A stretch of 64,000 bases of DNA from Flavobacterium psychrotolerans (GTDB lineage Bacteria; Bacteroidota; Bacteroidia; Flavobacteriales; Flavobacteriaceae): contig NZ_QCZI01000007.1 in NCBI RefSeq assembly GCF_003097635.1, forward strand, positions 62,001 through 126,000. The letters run 5' to 3'. Below, one piece after another: positions 8,114 to 17,611 of the stretch. Below the pieces are notes generated by a model. The model saw only the letters and a program-made list of their open reading frames with translations. It was not told where the DNA came from and searched no databases. The first letter of the stretch is position 1, and the number at the start of each line of letters is the position of its first letter. The translations under genes and the position numbers were made by a program.

Positions 8114-9442
8114 TTAAACCTCAACATTCAAAAAATCCATTCTCACACTTCCGTCGTCATCCATTTTAGTAAGATTGATTTCGTGTAAAGTATTTACCAA
8201 TTCCGGATTCCAAGGGGTTTTCACTTTTACATAATTTTCGGTAAAACCGTGAATATACCCTTCTTTATTTTCGCTTTCAAACAGCACCGTCCTGTTGCTC
8301 CCCAACTGACTTTCATAAAAAGCGCGACGTTTTTTAACGGACAATCCGCGTAACATTTTACTTCTTTTAGCACGAACATTAGAAGGAACAATCCCTTCCA
8401 TGTCAGCCGCCTCCGTATTATCCCGTTCGGAATAGGTAAAAACATGCAGATACGAAATATCCATTTCATTCAGAAAATGATAAGTCTCTAAGAAATGTTC
8501 ATCCGTTTCTCCAGGGAATCCAACAATCACGTCCACGCCAATACAGGCGTGAGGCATCACTTCCCGTATTTTGTTTACCCTTTCGGTATAGACCTCTCTT
8601 TGGTAACGGCGTTTCATCAATTTCAAAATGTCATTACTTCCGGATTGCAACGGGATATGAAAATGCGGCACAAAAGTCCTGCTTTGAGAAACAAATTCTA
8701 TGGTTTCGTTTTTCAATAGATTGGGTTCGATGGATGAAATTCGCAATCTTTCGATGCCTTCTACCTTATCCAACTCCTGAACCAATTCCAGAAAAGTATG
8801 TTCGTGTTTCTTGTTTCCGAATTCCCCTTTTCCGTAATCGCCAATGTTTACGCCAGTCAAAACAATCTCTTTGATGTCTTGTTTTGAAATTTCATAGGCG
8901 TTTTTCAACACGTTTTCCAGAGCATCGCTTCTGGAAATTCCACGAGCCAGCGGAATGGTGCAATAGGTACATTTGTAATCGCAACCGTCCTGCACTTTCA
9001 AAAAAGCTCGGGTTCGGTCTCCAATAGAATAACTTCCCACATAAAAATCGGCTTCCGAAATTTCGCAGGAATGCACTTCGCCAAAATCATTTTTCGACAA
9101 ATCATTGATGTAATCGGTAATTTTGAATTTTTCGGTAGCACCTAAAACCAAATCCACGCCATCCACATTGGCCAATTCTTCCGGTTTCAATTGGGCATAA
9201 CAGCCCACTGCCGCAATAAAAGCCTTGTCGTTCAACTTCATTGCTTTACGCACCACTTGCTTGAATTGCTTGTCCGCATTTTCCGTTACTGAGCAGGTGT
9301 TAATCACATACATATCGGCCACTTCCTCAAAATCGACACGATCGAAACCTTCGTCCTGAAAACTTCTGGCAATAGTCGAGGTTTCCGAAAAATTCAGTTT
9401 GCAACCGAGGGTGTAAAAAGCAACTTTTTTTCTATCAGTCAT
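8114..9442 (-). CDS. mtaB: tRNA t6A37 methylthiotransferase
   Basis: MtaB is a radical-SAM enzyme that adds a methylthio group to N6-threonylcarbamoyladenosine at position 37 of tRNA, giving ms2t6A. All parts are visible. The N-terminal UPF0004 domain has its three cluster cysteines at Cys14 (TLGCKLN), Cys50 (NTCSVT) and Cys81 (VGCYAQ). The radical-SAM CxxxCxxC is Cys154/158/161 (CDYKCTYC), and a C-terminal TRAM-like beta domain follows. The length of 442 residues is normal. It appears monocistronic, with a terminator shared with its convergent neighbour. Confidence 0.95.
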   Translation of the reverse strand: MTDRKKVAFYTLGCKLNFSETSTIARSFQDEGFDRVDFEEVADMYVINTCSVTENADKQFKQVVRKAMKLNDKAFIAAVGCYAQLKPEELANVDGVDLVLGATEKFKITDYINDLSKNDFGEVHSCEISEADFYVGSYSIGDRTRAFLKVQDGCDYKCTYCTIPLARGISRSDALENVLKNAYEISKQDIKEIVLTGVNIGDYGKGEFGNKKHEHTFLELVQELDKVEGIERLRISSIEPNLLKNETIEFVSQSRTFVPHFHIPLQSGSNDILKLMKRRYQREVYTERVNKIREVMPHACIGVDVIVGFPGETDEHFLETYHFLNEMDISYLHVFTYSERDNTEAADMEGIVPSNVRAKRSKMLRGLSVKKRRAFYESQLGSNRTVLFESENKEGYIHGFTENYVKVKTPWNPELVNTLHEINLTKMDDDGSVRMDFLNVEV

Positions 9443-9472
9443 AATTCATTTTTTTGGGCGAATCCCTTCAAA

Positions 9473-9492
9473 TTGCTTCGTGCCTCGCAACT
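9473..9492 (+). repeat. Copy of a dispersed repeat (ATTGCTTCGTGCCTCGCAAC)
   Basis: These bases recur, on the opposite strand, at 43765-43783 inside the C39 ABC transporter gene (19 identical bases). The surrounding intergenic DNA (9463-9560) is unusually GC-rich for this genome and non-coding. The motif resembles a palindromic repeat family common in Bacteroidota (GTCATTGCGAGG...GAAGCAATC). Confidence 0.7.
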
Positions 9493-9693
9493 TCGGGTCG
9501 GGCTATACGCTACAATCCACGCCCAAAAACGTGGGATTTTCACTACTATCCCTTTCGCGGTTGCAAATTTACAAACAAAAATCTATAAAATACTCAAAAC
9601 AAATACCTTTAAAAATATCCATTATACCATGACATACATAATATGCTTGTTTCCGAAAATTGAAATCCCTGTTTTCTAGTTCAAAAAATCAAA

Positions 9694-9732
9694 AAAATAG
9701 GCTGTCTCAAAAGTTGAGACAGCCTATTTTTC
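9694..9732. terminator. Strong hairpin between mtaB upstream region and a lipoprotein gene
   Basis: AAAAATAGGCTGTCTCAAaagTTGAGACAGCCTATTTTT is an 18-bp perfect stem bounded by A and T runs. It can terminate transcription in either direction. Confidence 0.8.
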
Positions 9733-9831
9733 GTGTTCTTTCGAGGGAAATTTTCGTTTAAGAGATTCTCTCTTCTTTCATTTTAATCCTGAAACAACCT
9801 CTTAATTTTTACAAATTAATTGATTTATTTA

Positions 9832-10347
9832 CTACCATTTAATGTCTGTAAAAACGCCCTCAGTGAATACCTTTTGAGTAGAAGCGACTTTACCAATGGC
9901 AGTAAATTTAAAAGTGCCAGAAATTGTTTTCGCAACATTGTCATATTTTGTAATGACAACTTCATCAGCAGTAACTAATCGATCATTATTCGTTTTAAAT
10001 TCACCATCAGTAATAAAGTTGTCTAAATAATAGGCATTAGAATACCCAGGGTCTGTAAAAGCATTTTTAGCAACTTTAAATGTACCCACTTTTAAGCCTG
10101 CAACTTGAAGACTGATAATAATCCCTGTCATAGTTGGTTGAGTTGCATCATGTGCAGAAATTGAAAATAACCCACTGGTCTCAGTGGCTTTGCCGTCTTT
10201 ACAACTAATGGCTACACCGTCTATTTTATATGACAAATTAGTTGTTGCAGCTGGTGTTACCGCAGGTGTGGCTTCATCCTTGCTACATGAAGTTACCATG
10301 ATTGATACTCCGATCATTTAAATCAATAGAAATTTGTTTGTTTTCAT
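9832..10347 (-). pseudogene. Small lipoprotein gene with a nonsense codon in its signal peptide
   Basis: Translating from the ATG at 10345-10347 gives MKTNKFLLI, then TAA (10318-10320), then in the same frame MIGVSIMVTSCSKDE and 146 further open codons. Joined, this is a textbook lipoprotein signal peptide: positive n-region, hydrophobic core and the lipobox VTSC. A single-base change (for example TTA to TAA) would explain the stop. Reinitiation at the ATG directly after the stop (10317) would keep the lipobox but lose the positive n-region. The mature part is a beta-rich domain with no recognised family, typical of small Flavobacterium lipoproteins. It is either a recent pseudogene, a readthrough or reinitiation case, or a sequencing error. 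Confidence 0.75.
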
Positions 10348-10746
10348 AGTTTTATGTTTTTGTTTAGATGCTAAACATAGCCAAATTAATTAACATAATT
10401 ATTATTATTCTAAAAAAATATGTAATTTTTTTATTTATTCACGAAAATAAAGCTAAAATTTTAGAATATCTATTTTTTAATCATTATTGCCTCGTAAAAA
10501 GAGTTAAAAAAAAGAAGCCCTAAAAATAGCTTCTCTATGAAGTTAATAATTCCATTCTCCAAAATCCATTTTTTCGGAAAATCCCAAAATAACATCGATT
10601 TTTTTAGGGGAAATCTACAAAAACTAATATTTCACACATGGTACAAATAAATATATCCAATAATTTATATAGCGCACTACATGAATTATCGGATATATTA
10701 TTTCCCCTTTTTTAATTTCTTAAAAAAGGTTTTAAAATTCTCATTT
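10348..10746. other. Non-coding AT-rich gap with two weak hairpins
   Basis: No convincing gene is present. GAAGC-N10-GCTTC lies near 10516-10535. An imperfect inverted repeat (AAATAAATATATCC versus GGATATATTATTT) spans about 10646-10705. CCTTTTTT-N8-AAAAAAGG (10706-10729) may weakly terminate cvfB. Confidence 0.5.
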
Positions 10747-11601
10747 TTATTCTTTTACCAAGTAAATACCGTCGTCTTTAATCTCAATCAATTGGTCTTT
10801 GTAAAGGGAACCGATTGCCTTTTTGAAGGTTTTCTTGCTCATTTTCAAGACCGTTTTGATGTCTTCGGGATGGCTGTTGTCGTTTAGACGCAGGAAACCA
10901 CGGCTGGCTCTAAGTTCGTCCAAGATTATTTGAGCATTGGGCTCGATATTCAAATACCCCTGAATTTGCAGGGAAACATCTATTTTATTGTCGGGACGAA
11001 TCGTTTTGATATAGCCACGCATGCGATCGCCTGTGCGAATTCCATCATCATAAACCTCATCTTTATACAGTAAGCCTTTGTGTTTTTCGTTAATGATAAC
11101 GTTGATTCCGATTTCTGTAATATGAGAAACAATCAAATCTACTTCTTCCCCTTTTTCTACGGTGAGGTTATCGTTATTCAGGAACTGATTGGTTTTGCTG
11201 GATGCCACTAACCGATTGGTTTTTTCATCCATGTACAAATACACCAAATAGCGTTTGCCTTTTTCCATTGGCCTCGCCTGCTCTTTAAAGGGAACGAGAA
11301 TGTCTTTCTCCATTCCCCAATCCATGAAAGCACCTATTTGGTTGACGTAATTCACGCGCAAAAGCGAAAATTCATTCAACAAAATATACGGTTCCAAGGT
11401 GGTGGCAACGGGGCGTTCTTCGTGATCTAAATACACAAAAACAATAAGCTCCTCGCCTATTTCAAATTCATTGGGAACGTATTTGTTAGGCAAAAGGATA
11501 TCGTGTATTCCTTCGGGGTCACTTGCTGGATTTCCTAAAAACAAACCTACTTTAGTATCGCGTAATATGGTGAGTGTATTATATTTTCCTATTTCAATCA
11601 T
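10747..11601 (-). CDS. cvfB: S1-domain RNA-binding protein of the CvfB/YitL family
   Basis: The 284-residue protein has the CvfB layout: three S1-like OB-fold modules followed by a C-terminal winged helix. The modules can be seen as repeated segments around VGLFLGNP, VNYVNQIGAFMDWGMEKDIL (about residues 80-100) and VDLIVSHITEIGINVIINEK (about 155-175). The winged helix is KTVLKMSKKTFKKAIGSLYK. In Staphylococcus CvfB binds RNA and influences virulence gene expression. In other groups the role is poorly known, and automatic annotation often calls it a GntR-type regulator because of the winged helix. Start and length are normal. Confidence 0.85.
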   Translation of the reverse strand: MIEIGKYNTLTILRDTKVGLFLGNPASDPEGIHDILLPNKYVPNEFEIGEELIVFVYLDHEERPVATTLEPYILLNEFSLLRVNYVNQIGAFMDWGMEKDILVPFKEQARPMEKGKRYLVYLYMDEKTNRLVASSKTNQFLNNDNLTVEKGEEVDLIVSHITEIGINVIINEKHKGLLYKDEVYDDGIRTGDRMRGYIKTIRPDNKIDVSLQIQGYLNIEPNAQIILDELRASRGFLRLNDNSHPEDIKTVLKMSKKTFKKAIGSLYKDQLIEIKDDGIYLVKE

Positions 11602-11740
11602 TTTCGATATGGTTCTGAGATTCTAAGGCGCAAAGGTACAAAGATTAGAAACACAATGCGATGCCGGTGATTTCTTTTAATGCAGTAAATTTGATTCCAT
11701 TACATAATGCATCATTTGTCATGAAAACTAAAATTTCTGG

Positions 11741-11825
11741 ACTAGCCCCGATGGAAGGGAAATCCTTTTTGTCTCGTTTCTTTAACGAGACAAAAAGATT
11801 GGAATGACAGCGGGACAACTGCTGA
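11741..11825 (+). repeat. Dispersed hairpin repeat, copy 1
   Basis: ACTAGCCCCGATGGAAGGG, then ATCCTTTTT, a stem-loop (GTCTCGTTtctttAACGAGAC), AAAAAGATT, and AGCGGGACAACTGCTG. The same order of blocks recurs at 37328-37408, with a different stem sequence in the centre. Confidence 0.7.
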
Positions 11826-11852
11826 TGAAAAACCGGAGAGTTGTGCTCCCAA

Positions 11853-11890
11853 AACAAAAAATCACCAATCTTTCGACTAGTGATTTTATA
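11853..11890 (-). terminator. Probable terminator of clpB
   Basis: On the minus strand AAATCAC-N13-GTGATTTTTTGTTTT forms a 7-bp stem followed by a T-rich run, about 65 bp past the clpB stop. The rest of 11602-11953 is non-coding apart from the repeat at 11741. Confidence 0.65.
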
Positions 11891-11953
11891 AAATTAGAAT
11901 GTCTTGTCCTGAAATAGCGATACACAAAAAACACTCGAATTGACAAGTTTAGA

Positions 11954-14557
11954 TTAATGCACCAATTCGCTTTGATTTCTAAAAACTAATTTTCCGTCAA
12001 ATGCATCAATTAAAACAATGCTATCAATAGCTATTTTTCCGGATAGAATTTCTTTAGACAATTCATTGAGAACATCCCTTTGAATCACTCTTTTCACGGG
12101 TCTGGCGCCAAATTGCGGGTCGTATCCTTTTTCGGATAAATAGGCAATGGCTTCCGGTGTTGCATCCATGGTAATGCCTTGTTGGGCAAGCATTTTAGTG
12201 ACACTTTTCAGCTGTAAGCCCACGATTTGGGCGATATTGGCATTGGTCAATGGCGCAAACATCACGATTTCGTCAATACGATTGATGAATTCCGGACGCA
12301 CGGTTTGTTTCAATAATCCAAGAACCTCCACTTTGGCCAATTCGGTTGCGGCTTCAACACTTCCTTTTAAATTTTCGAATTTCTCCTGAATAATCTGGCT
12401 TCCCATGTTGGAAGTCATGATGATAATGGTGTTTTTGAAATCGGCCAAACGTCCCTTGTTATCTGTCAATCGTCCTTCGTCCAAGACTTGTAACAGGATG
12501 TTAAATGTGTCGGGATGCGCTTTTTCGATCTCATCCAATAATATGACAGAATAGGGTTTTCTGCGCACCGCTTCGGTCAATTGTCCTCCTTCATCATATC
12601 CTACATATCCTGGAGGCGCACCAACTAATCGGCTTACGCTGTGGCGTTCTTGGTATTCGCTCATATCGATACGTGTCATGGCATTTTCATCGTCGAAAAG
12701 GTATTCGGCCAATGCTTTCGCCAACTCTGTTTTACCGACTCCTGTGGTTCCAAGAAAAAGGAAGGTTCCTACCGGTTTTTTCATGTCCTGCAATCCGGCA
12801 CGGCTTCTGCGAACGGCATCGCTCACGGCCTCTATGGCTTCTTCCTGCCCCACAACCCGTTTGTGCAACTCGTCTTCCAGTTTCAGGAGTTTTTCTCTTT
12901 CGCCCTGAAGCATTTTCATGACCGGAATTCCAGTCCATTTGGCAACCACTTCGGCAATATCTTCACGAGTGACTTCTTCTTTTATCAAAGAAGTTCCTAG
13001 TTGGTTTTCCTGCAATTGTTTCAGCAGAACGTCCAATCGTTCTTGGGCTTCCTTGATTTTTCCGTAACGGATTTCGGCTACTTTTCCGTAATCGCCTTCC
13101 CGTTCGGCGCGTTCGGCTTCATATTTAAAATCCTCGATTTCGGTTTTCACCGTTTGAATGTTATCGACTACGTCTTTCTCGGATTTCCATTTGGCATAAA
13201 TCTCATTTCGGTCTTCTTTGAGGTTTGCCAAATCCAATCCTAAGACTTTGAGTTTGCTTTCGTCTTTTTCTCTTTTTATGGCTTCGATTTCGATTTCCAA
13301 TTGCATGATTTTCCGATCCAAAACATCCAATTCTTCGGGTTTGGAATTGATTTCCATGCGCAATTTCGATGCCGCTTCGTCCATTAAATCGATGGCTTTA
13401 TCCGGAAGAAAACGGTTGGTGATGTAGCGTTGTGACAATTCTACGGCGGCAATAATGGCATCGTCCTTGATTTGAACTTTATGATGGGTTTCATATTTTT
13501 CTTTGATTCCGCGCAAAATAGAAATCGCGCTTTCCGTATCCGGTTCTTCCACCATGATTTTTTGGAAACGACGTTCGAGCGCTTTGTCTTTCTCGAAGTA
13601 TTTTTGATATTCATCTAATGTGGTTGCCCCAATGGCACGCAACTCGCCACGAGCCAAAGCTGGCTTCAAGATATTTGCCGCATCCATGGCTCCTTCACCA
13701 CCTCCAGCACCAACTAAAGTGTGAATTTCGTCAATAAAAAGAACTATATCGCCTTCGGCAGAAGTCACTTCCTTCACGACTGATTTTAGGCGTTCTTCAA
13801 ACTCCCCTTTGTATTTTGCTCCAGCAATCAAGGCACCCATATCGAGCGAAAAAACGATTTTGTCTTTTAGGTTTTCGGGCACGTCGCCGTCTACGATTCG
13901 GTGTGCCAAGCCTTCGGCAATGGCCGTTTTCCCCACTCCGGGTTCACCTACAAGCATAGGGTTATTTTTGGTTCGACGGGTCAGGATTTGCAAAACCCTA
14001 CGAATTTCTTCATCGCGACCAATTACGGGATCCAGTTTTCCGGAACGAGCTAATTCGTTTAGGTTTTTGGCATATTTATTTAATGCATTATAGGTCTCTT
14101 CCGCAGAAGCAGAGGTCACTCTTTCTCCTTTTCTCAATTCGTCGATGGCAGCCTTTAATCCTTTTTCGGTAACGCCTTGGTCTTTTAATATTTGGGCAAT
14201 TTTGCTTTTGGAACCAAAAATAGCCAAGATGAGATGCTCCACGGATACGAATTCATCATTCATCTTTTTAGCGATGATTTCGGCCTCGTTGAGCGTGGTG
14301 TTTGCGGTTCTGGAAAGCATAATCTCCCCGCCAGAAACTTTAGGAAAACTCTGAATGGTGCTGTCCAATATTTGCTCCAGCAAGGTCACATTGACATTTA
14401 ATTTTTTGAGCAAAAACGGAGTCACATTTTCATCGACTTCAAAAATAGCCTTGAAAATATGTTCGTTTTCTATTTGCTGTTGCCCGAAGCCCTGAGCCAA
14501 TTGCTGTGAGGTTTGGATCGCTTCCTGCGATTTAATGGTAAACTTATTTAGATTCAT
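11954..14557 (-). CDS. clpB: ATP-dependent disaggregase ClpB
   Basis: ClpB is a hexameric AAA+ chaperone that, with DnaK, pulls polypeptides out of aggregates in the cytosol. The 867-residue protein has every expected part. The N-terminal Clp domain (MNLNKFTIKSQEAIQTSQQL) is followed by NBD1 with Walker A GEPGVGKTAIAEG and Walker B VLFIDEIHTL. The long coiled-coil middle domain lies at about residues 400-530. NBD2 has Walker A GTTGVGKTELAKAL and Walker B VILLDEIEKAHP. The length is typical and no ClpP-binding loop is evident. It is transcribed alone. No sigma-32-type or CIRCE element was recognised upstream. Confidence 0.97.
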   Translation of the reverse strand: MNLNKFTIKSQEAIQTSQQLAQGFGQQQIENEHIFKAIFEVDENVTPFLLKKLNVNVTLLEQILDSTIQSFPKVSGGEIMLSRTANTTLNEAEIIAKKMNDEFVSVEHLILAIFGSKSKIAQILKDQGVTEKGLKAAIDELRKGERVTSASAEETYNALNKYAKNLNELARSGKLDPVIGRDEEIRRVLQILTRRTKNNPMLVGEPGVGKTAIAEGLAHRIVDGDVPENLKDKIVFSLDMGALIAGAKYKGEFEERLKSVVKEVTSAEGDIVLFIDEIHTLVGAGGGEGAMDAANILKPALARGELRAIGATTLDEYQKYFEKDKALERRFQKIMVEEPDTESAISILRGIKEKYETHHKVQIKDDAIIAAVELSQRYITNRFLPDKAIDLMDEAASKLRMEINSKPEELDVLDRKIMQLEIEIEAIKREKDESKLKVLGLDLANLKEDRNEIYAKWKSEKDVVDNIQTVKTEIEDFKYEAERAEREGDYGKVAEIRYGKIKEAQERLDVLLKQLQENQLGTSLIKEEVTREDIAEVVAKWTGIPVMKMLQGEREKLLKLEDELHKRVVGQEEAIEAVSDAVRRSRAGLQDMKKPVGTFLFLGTTGVGKTELAKALAEYLFDDENAMTRIDMSEYQERHSVSRLVGAPPGYVGYDEGGQLTEAVRRKPYSVILLDEIEKAHPDTFNILLQVLDEGRLTDNKGRLADFKNTIIIMTSNMGSQIIQEKFENLKGSVEAATELAKVEVLGLLKQTVRPEFINRIDEIVMFAPLTNANIAQIVGLQLKSVTKMLAQQGITMDATPEAIAYLSEKGYDPQFGARPVKRVIQRDVLNELSKEILSGKIAIDSIVLIDAFDGKLVFRNQSELVH

Positions 14558-14669
14558 GATTCTAGGATTTGAAGATTAATATTAAAGGTTAAATAGCTAA
14601 CTTTGCTACGTAATCATCAATTGTTATTCCACAGTTAAAGTTACGACAAAATGACTTAAAAAAAACATA

Positions 14670-15059
14670 ATGGGTATATTTTCAACTATTTTCGGAGAAT
14701 CGGAAAATCAAAACATTTCAACAGGGAAGATCACTTGGATTCCATTGACCGATTTGGATCAACTAAATGAAATCGTGACGTTTTCCGATGAAAAACCAAT
14801 AATCATTTTCAAGCACAGCACGCGTTGCAGCGTGAGCCGAATGGCGCTGAAACAGTTTGAAAACGAATTTGATTCGGCAAATGAAGTGAATGCTTATTTT
14901 CTGGATTTGATTGCACGTCGCGACATTTCAAATGAAATTGCACATCGATTTGAAGTAGTACATCAATCGCCACAGTTGTTGTTGATTAAATCCGGGAAAT
15001 CGGTTTATGATGTCTCCCATAGTGCTATTGATGCCGTGGCATTAAAAACATGGCTGTAA
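14670..15059 (+). CDS. ytxJ: Bacillithiol-system redox-active protein YtxJ
   Basis: This 129-residue thioredoxin-fold protein carries the family hallmark IIFKHSTRCSVSRMAL. A single cysteine (in TRCSVS) replaces the usual CxxC, as in monothiol bacilliredoxin-like YtxJ. The cis-proline region is HQSPQLLLIKSGK. Members of this family accompany bacillithiol in Firmicutes and Bacteroidota and probably act in thiol exchange with protein-bound bacillithiol, although activity has not been shown for this protein. A TAACTTTG element at 14598-14605 fits a -7 box. The next gene follows after 42 bp on the same strand. Confidence 0.9.
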   Translation: MGIFSTIFGESENQNISTGKITWIPLTDLDQLNEIVTFSDEKPIIIFKHSTRCSVSRMALKQFENEFDSANEVNAYFLDLIARRDISNEIAHRFEVVHQSPQLLLIKSGKSVYDVSHSAIDAVALKTWL

Positions 15060-15101
15060 ATCCTGAAAATTAGACAGCCTCTGTAGAATAAACCCAAACA
15101 A

Positions 15102-15866
15102 ATGAATTTTTCCGAACTCAAATCCTTCCTCGACGAAAAAGTGGAACTGTACAATAACCCCAATTTTATTGAAAGCGATCCTGTGCAAATTCCGCATTTG
15201 TTTTCGCAGAAAGAAGATATTGAAATTGCAGGATTTCTTAGTGCAACCATTGCTTGGGGAAACCGCAAGATGATTATCAAGAATTCGCATAAAATGATGG
15301 ATTTGATGGGTAATGCACCTTACGATTTTGTGCTGTCCCACAGTGAAAACGATTTGGAACGATTGGAAACCTTTGTGCATCGGACTTTCAACGGTGGTGA
15401 TTTTGCAACGTTCATCAAAGGGTTGCAGCACATTTATAAAAACCATGATGGGCTGGAAGTCATTTTCTCGAAACATCAAGAACCGGGTTCGATGCAAAAA
15501 AGCATTTCCGAATTCAAGAAGGTGTTTTTTGAAATTCCGCATCAGTACCGAACCCAAAAACACATTTCCGATCCTTTGAATAATTCGGCGGCGAAACGAA
15601 TCAACATGATGCTCCGTTGGTTTTGCCGCCAAGACAATAAAGGAGTCGATTTAGGGATTTGGAAAAGTATTTCACCTTCGAGTTTATCTTGTCCGCTTGA
15701 CGTGCATTCCGGTAACGTGGCCCGGAAACTGGGTTTGCTCACCCGAAAGCAAAACGACGGAAAAGCCTTGACGGAATTGGACTTGAAACTCCGAAAACTG
15801 GACCCAAATGATCCCGTAAAATATGATTTTGCTTTATTTGGATTGGGGGTTTTTGAGGGGTTTTGA
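15102..15866 (+). CDS. TIGR02757 family protein of unknown function
   Basis: The 254-residue soluble protein begins MNFSELKSFLDEKVELYNNP and contains the conserved segments AGFLSATIAWGNRKMIIKN, RTFNGGDFATFIKGLQ and MMLRWFCRQDNKGVDLGIW. The last of these includes PLDVHSGNVARKLGL near the end. These mark TIGR02757, a family widespread in Bacteroidota and some other phyla. The C-terminal segment recalls the helix-hairpin-helix region of base-excision glycosylases, and a DNA-repair link has been suspected for this reason, but no activity is established. It follows ytxJ at short distance and could be co-transcribed with it. Confidence 0.85.
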   Translation: MNFSELKSFLDEKVELYNNPNFIESDPVQIPHLFSQKEDIEIAGFLSATIAWGNRKMIIKNSHKMMDLMGNAPYDFVLSHSENDLERLETFVHRTFNGGDFATFIKGLQHIYKNHDGLEVIFSKHQEPGSMQKSISEFKKVFFEIPHQYRTQKHISDPLNNSAAKRINMMLRWFCRQDNKGVDLGIWKSISPSSLSCPLDVHSGNVARKLGLLTRKQNDGKALTELDLKLRKLDPNDPVKYDFALFGLGVFEGF

Positions 15867-16015
15867 TTTAGACAATTAGATTGTTTGGATTTTTAGACTG
15901 ACATTATTAAAAATAAGAACGTTTTTAAGAAGTCCTAAACACTACATTCTTTCGAATCTCATCATCTCACTTTCATTAGTTTGAAATAACCTATCTTTGC
16001 ACAAAATTATAGCAA

Positions 16016-17365
16016 ATGAGCACTTTCGAGCAATTCAATCTTCCCAAATCCGTACAAAAAGCCATAGACGATTTAGGATTTACCACGCCTACCCCTATTC
16101 AGGAAAAATCATTCGCCGTGATTATGTCGGGTCGTGATATGATGGGAATTGCACAAACCGGAACAGGGAAAACATTTGCCTACCTCTTGCCATTGTTGAA
16201 GTTGTACAAATTTTCACCCACGCATACGCCTAAAATTGTGATTCTAGTTCCGACTCGTGAACTGGTCGTTCAGGTGGTGGAAGAAGTCGAGAAATTGACG
16301 AAACACATGTCGGTTCGAACTTTAGGGATTTATGGTGGAGTAAACATCAATACCCAAAAAACGGCGGTTTATCAAGGCATCGATATTCTGGTGGGAACTC
16401 CTGGAAGAACCATGGATTTGGCTCTGGACAATGTGATTCGCTTTGATGAAACCTCAAAATTAGTCATCGACGAATTTGACGAAATGCTAAATTTAGGTTT
16501 CCGAGTACAACTAACGGCTATTCTCGCCATGATGCGTCCGAAAAGACAAAACATCTTGTTTTCGGCAACGATGACCGACGAAGTAGATGCGGTTTTGAAT
16601 GACTTTTTCGATTTTCCCGAAGAAGTGAGTTTGGCGGCATCAGGAACACCACTAGAAAACATCAAACAAATCACTTACGAAGTTCCGAATTTCAACACCA
16701 AAATAAACCTGTTAAAACATTTGCTATCCAAAAATGAAGACATGAGTCGTGTCTTGATTTTTGTGAACAACAAGAAAATATCCGACATGCTTCATGAAAG
16801 TATCGACGAAGATTTTGAAGGGCAATTTGGCGTGATCCACTCTAATAAATCACAGAATTACCGATTGAGCACTATGGCTTCGTTTCAGGAAGGCAACCTG
16901 CGCGGGATTATCACCACGGATATTATGGCGAGAGGTTTGGACATTTCAGACATTACGCATGTCATCAATTTTGAAATTCCGGAATATCCTGAGCTGTACA
17001 TGCACCGTATTGGTAGAACCGGTCGTGCCGATGCCACCGGAACCGCCATCAGTTTCTTTACGCCAAGGGAAGAAGAGTTCAAAATGGAAGCCGAAGTGCT
17101 AATGAATAGAGAATTGGCCATCGAACCTTTCCCTGAGGAAGTAGAAATTTCCATCAAATTAATTGGCCCGGAAAAAGACAAGCAGCCCATTAAATTCTTG
17201 ATGAAAAAACCGAAGCTGGATGGTGACGGCGCTTTTCATGACAAAGCCAAAAAGAACAAAAAAGTCAACCTTGGTGGCCCATCTAAAACCAAGAAGAAAA
17301 CGCACGGTTCCGTAAACAGGAATATGCTAAAAACGAGAGACAAAAAACGGAAGGATAAGAAATAG
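16016..17365 (+). CDS. DEAD-box RNA helicase (RhlE-like) with basic tail
   Basis: The helicase core is complete. It has the Q motif (FTTPTPIQEKSF), motif I AQTGTGKT, Ia PTRELV, motif II DEFD in place of DEAD, motif III SAT, motif V TTDIMARGLDI and motif VI HRIGRTGRA. It would unwind or remodel RNA with ATP, typically in cold adaptation or ribosome assembly. The DEFD variant occurs in related Flavobacterial proteins and should still bind Mg-ATP. The last 45 residues are very basic (AKKNKKVNLGG, TKKKTHGS, RDKKRKDKK). A TATCTTTG -7 element lies at 15992-15999. The last 44 codons and the terminator are repeated 1,090 bp downstream, beyond the higBA pair. Confidence 0.93.
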   Translation: MSTFEQFNLPKSVQKAIDDLGFTTPTPIQEKSFAVIMSGRDMMGIAQTGTGKTFAYLLPLLKLYKFSPTHTPKIVILVPTRELVVQVVEEVEKLTKHMSVRTLGIYGGVNINTQKTAVYQGIDILVGTPGRTMDLALDNVIRFDETSKLVIDEFDEMLNLGFRVQLTAILAMMRPKRQNILFSATMTDEVDAVLNDFFDFPEEVSLAASGTPLENIKQITYEVPNFNTKINLLKHLLSKNEDMSRVLIFVNNKKISDMLHESIDEDFEGQFGVIHSNKSQNYRLSTMASFQEGNLRGIITTDIMARGLDISDITHVINFEIPEYPELYMHRIGRTGRADATGTAISFFTPREEEFKMEAEVLMNRELAIEPFPEEVEISIKLIGPEKDKQPIKFLMKKPKLDGDGAFHDKAKKNKKVNLGGPSKTKKKTHGSVNRNMLKTRDKKRKDKK

Positions 17366-17512
17366 ATTTCCTCCCAATAATTATCATAAGCATACAAAGC
17401 GTTCCCTGAATGGAGCGCTTTTTTATGGGATTATTTCAAATTATATATTCACGATTTATAGTCATTTTTTTATATATTAGCAGACAAAGGACGGCATTTA
17501 TCAGGCCTATTA
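17234..17512 (+). repeat. Left copy of the duplicated helicase 3' end
   Basis: It comprises the last 44 helicase codons (from the Phe codon at 17234), the stop, a terminator (AAGCG...CGCTT plus T run, 17397-17425) and about 85 bp beyond. The segment is repeated at 18324-18606 in the same orientation. Identity is high in the coding part and falls in the non-coding part. Confidence 0.9.
17397..17426 (+). terminator. Terminator of the DEAD-box helicase
   Basis: AAGCGtTCC-N6-GGAgCGCTT followed by TTTT. A diverged twin lies at 18487-18515. Confidence 0.85.
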
Positions 17513-17611
17513 CCTGTTAGCGATTATGTCAAAAGCTACACTGAAAAAATAAATATCTATTTTATTTCCCGTATTGGGAACTTTTTATTATCTTCGTCAA
17601 AAAATTAAAGG

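Noticed and set aside
11645..11857. Open frame of 70 codons between cvfB and clpB
   Set aside because: It runs through the dispersed hairpin repeat and has no plausible start region or protein pattern.
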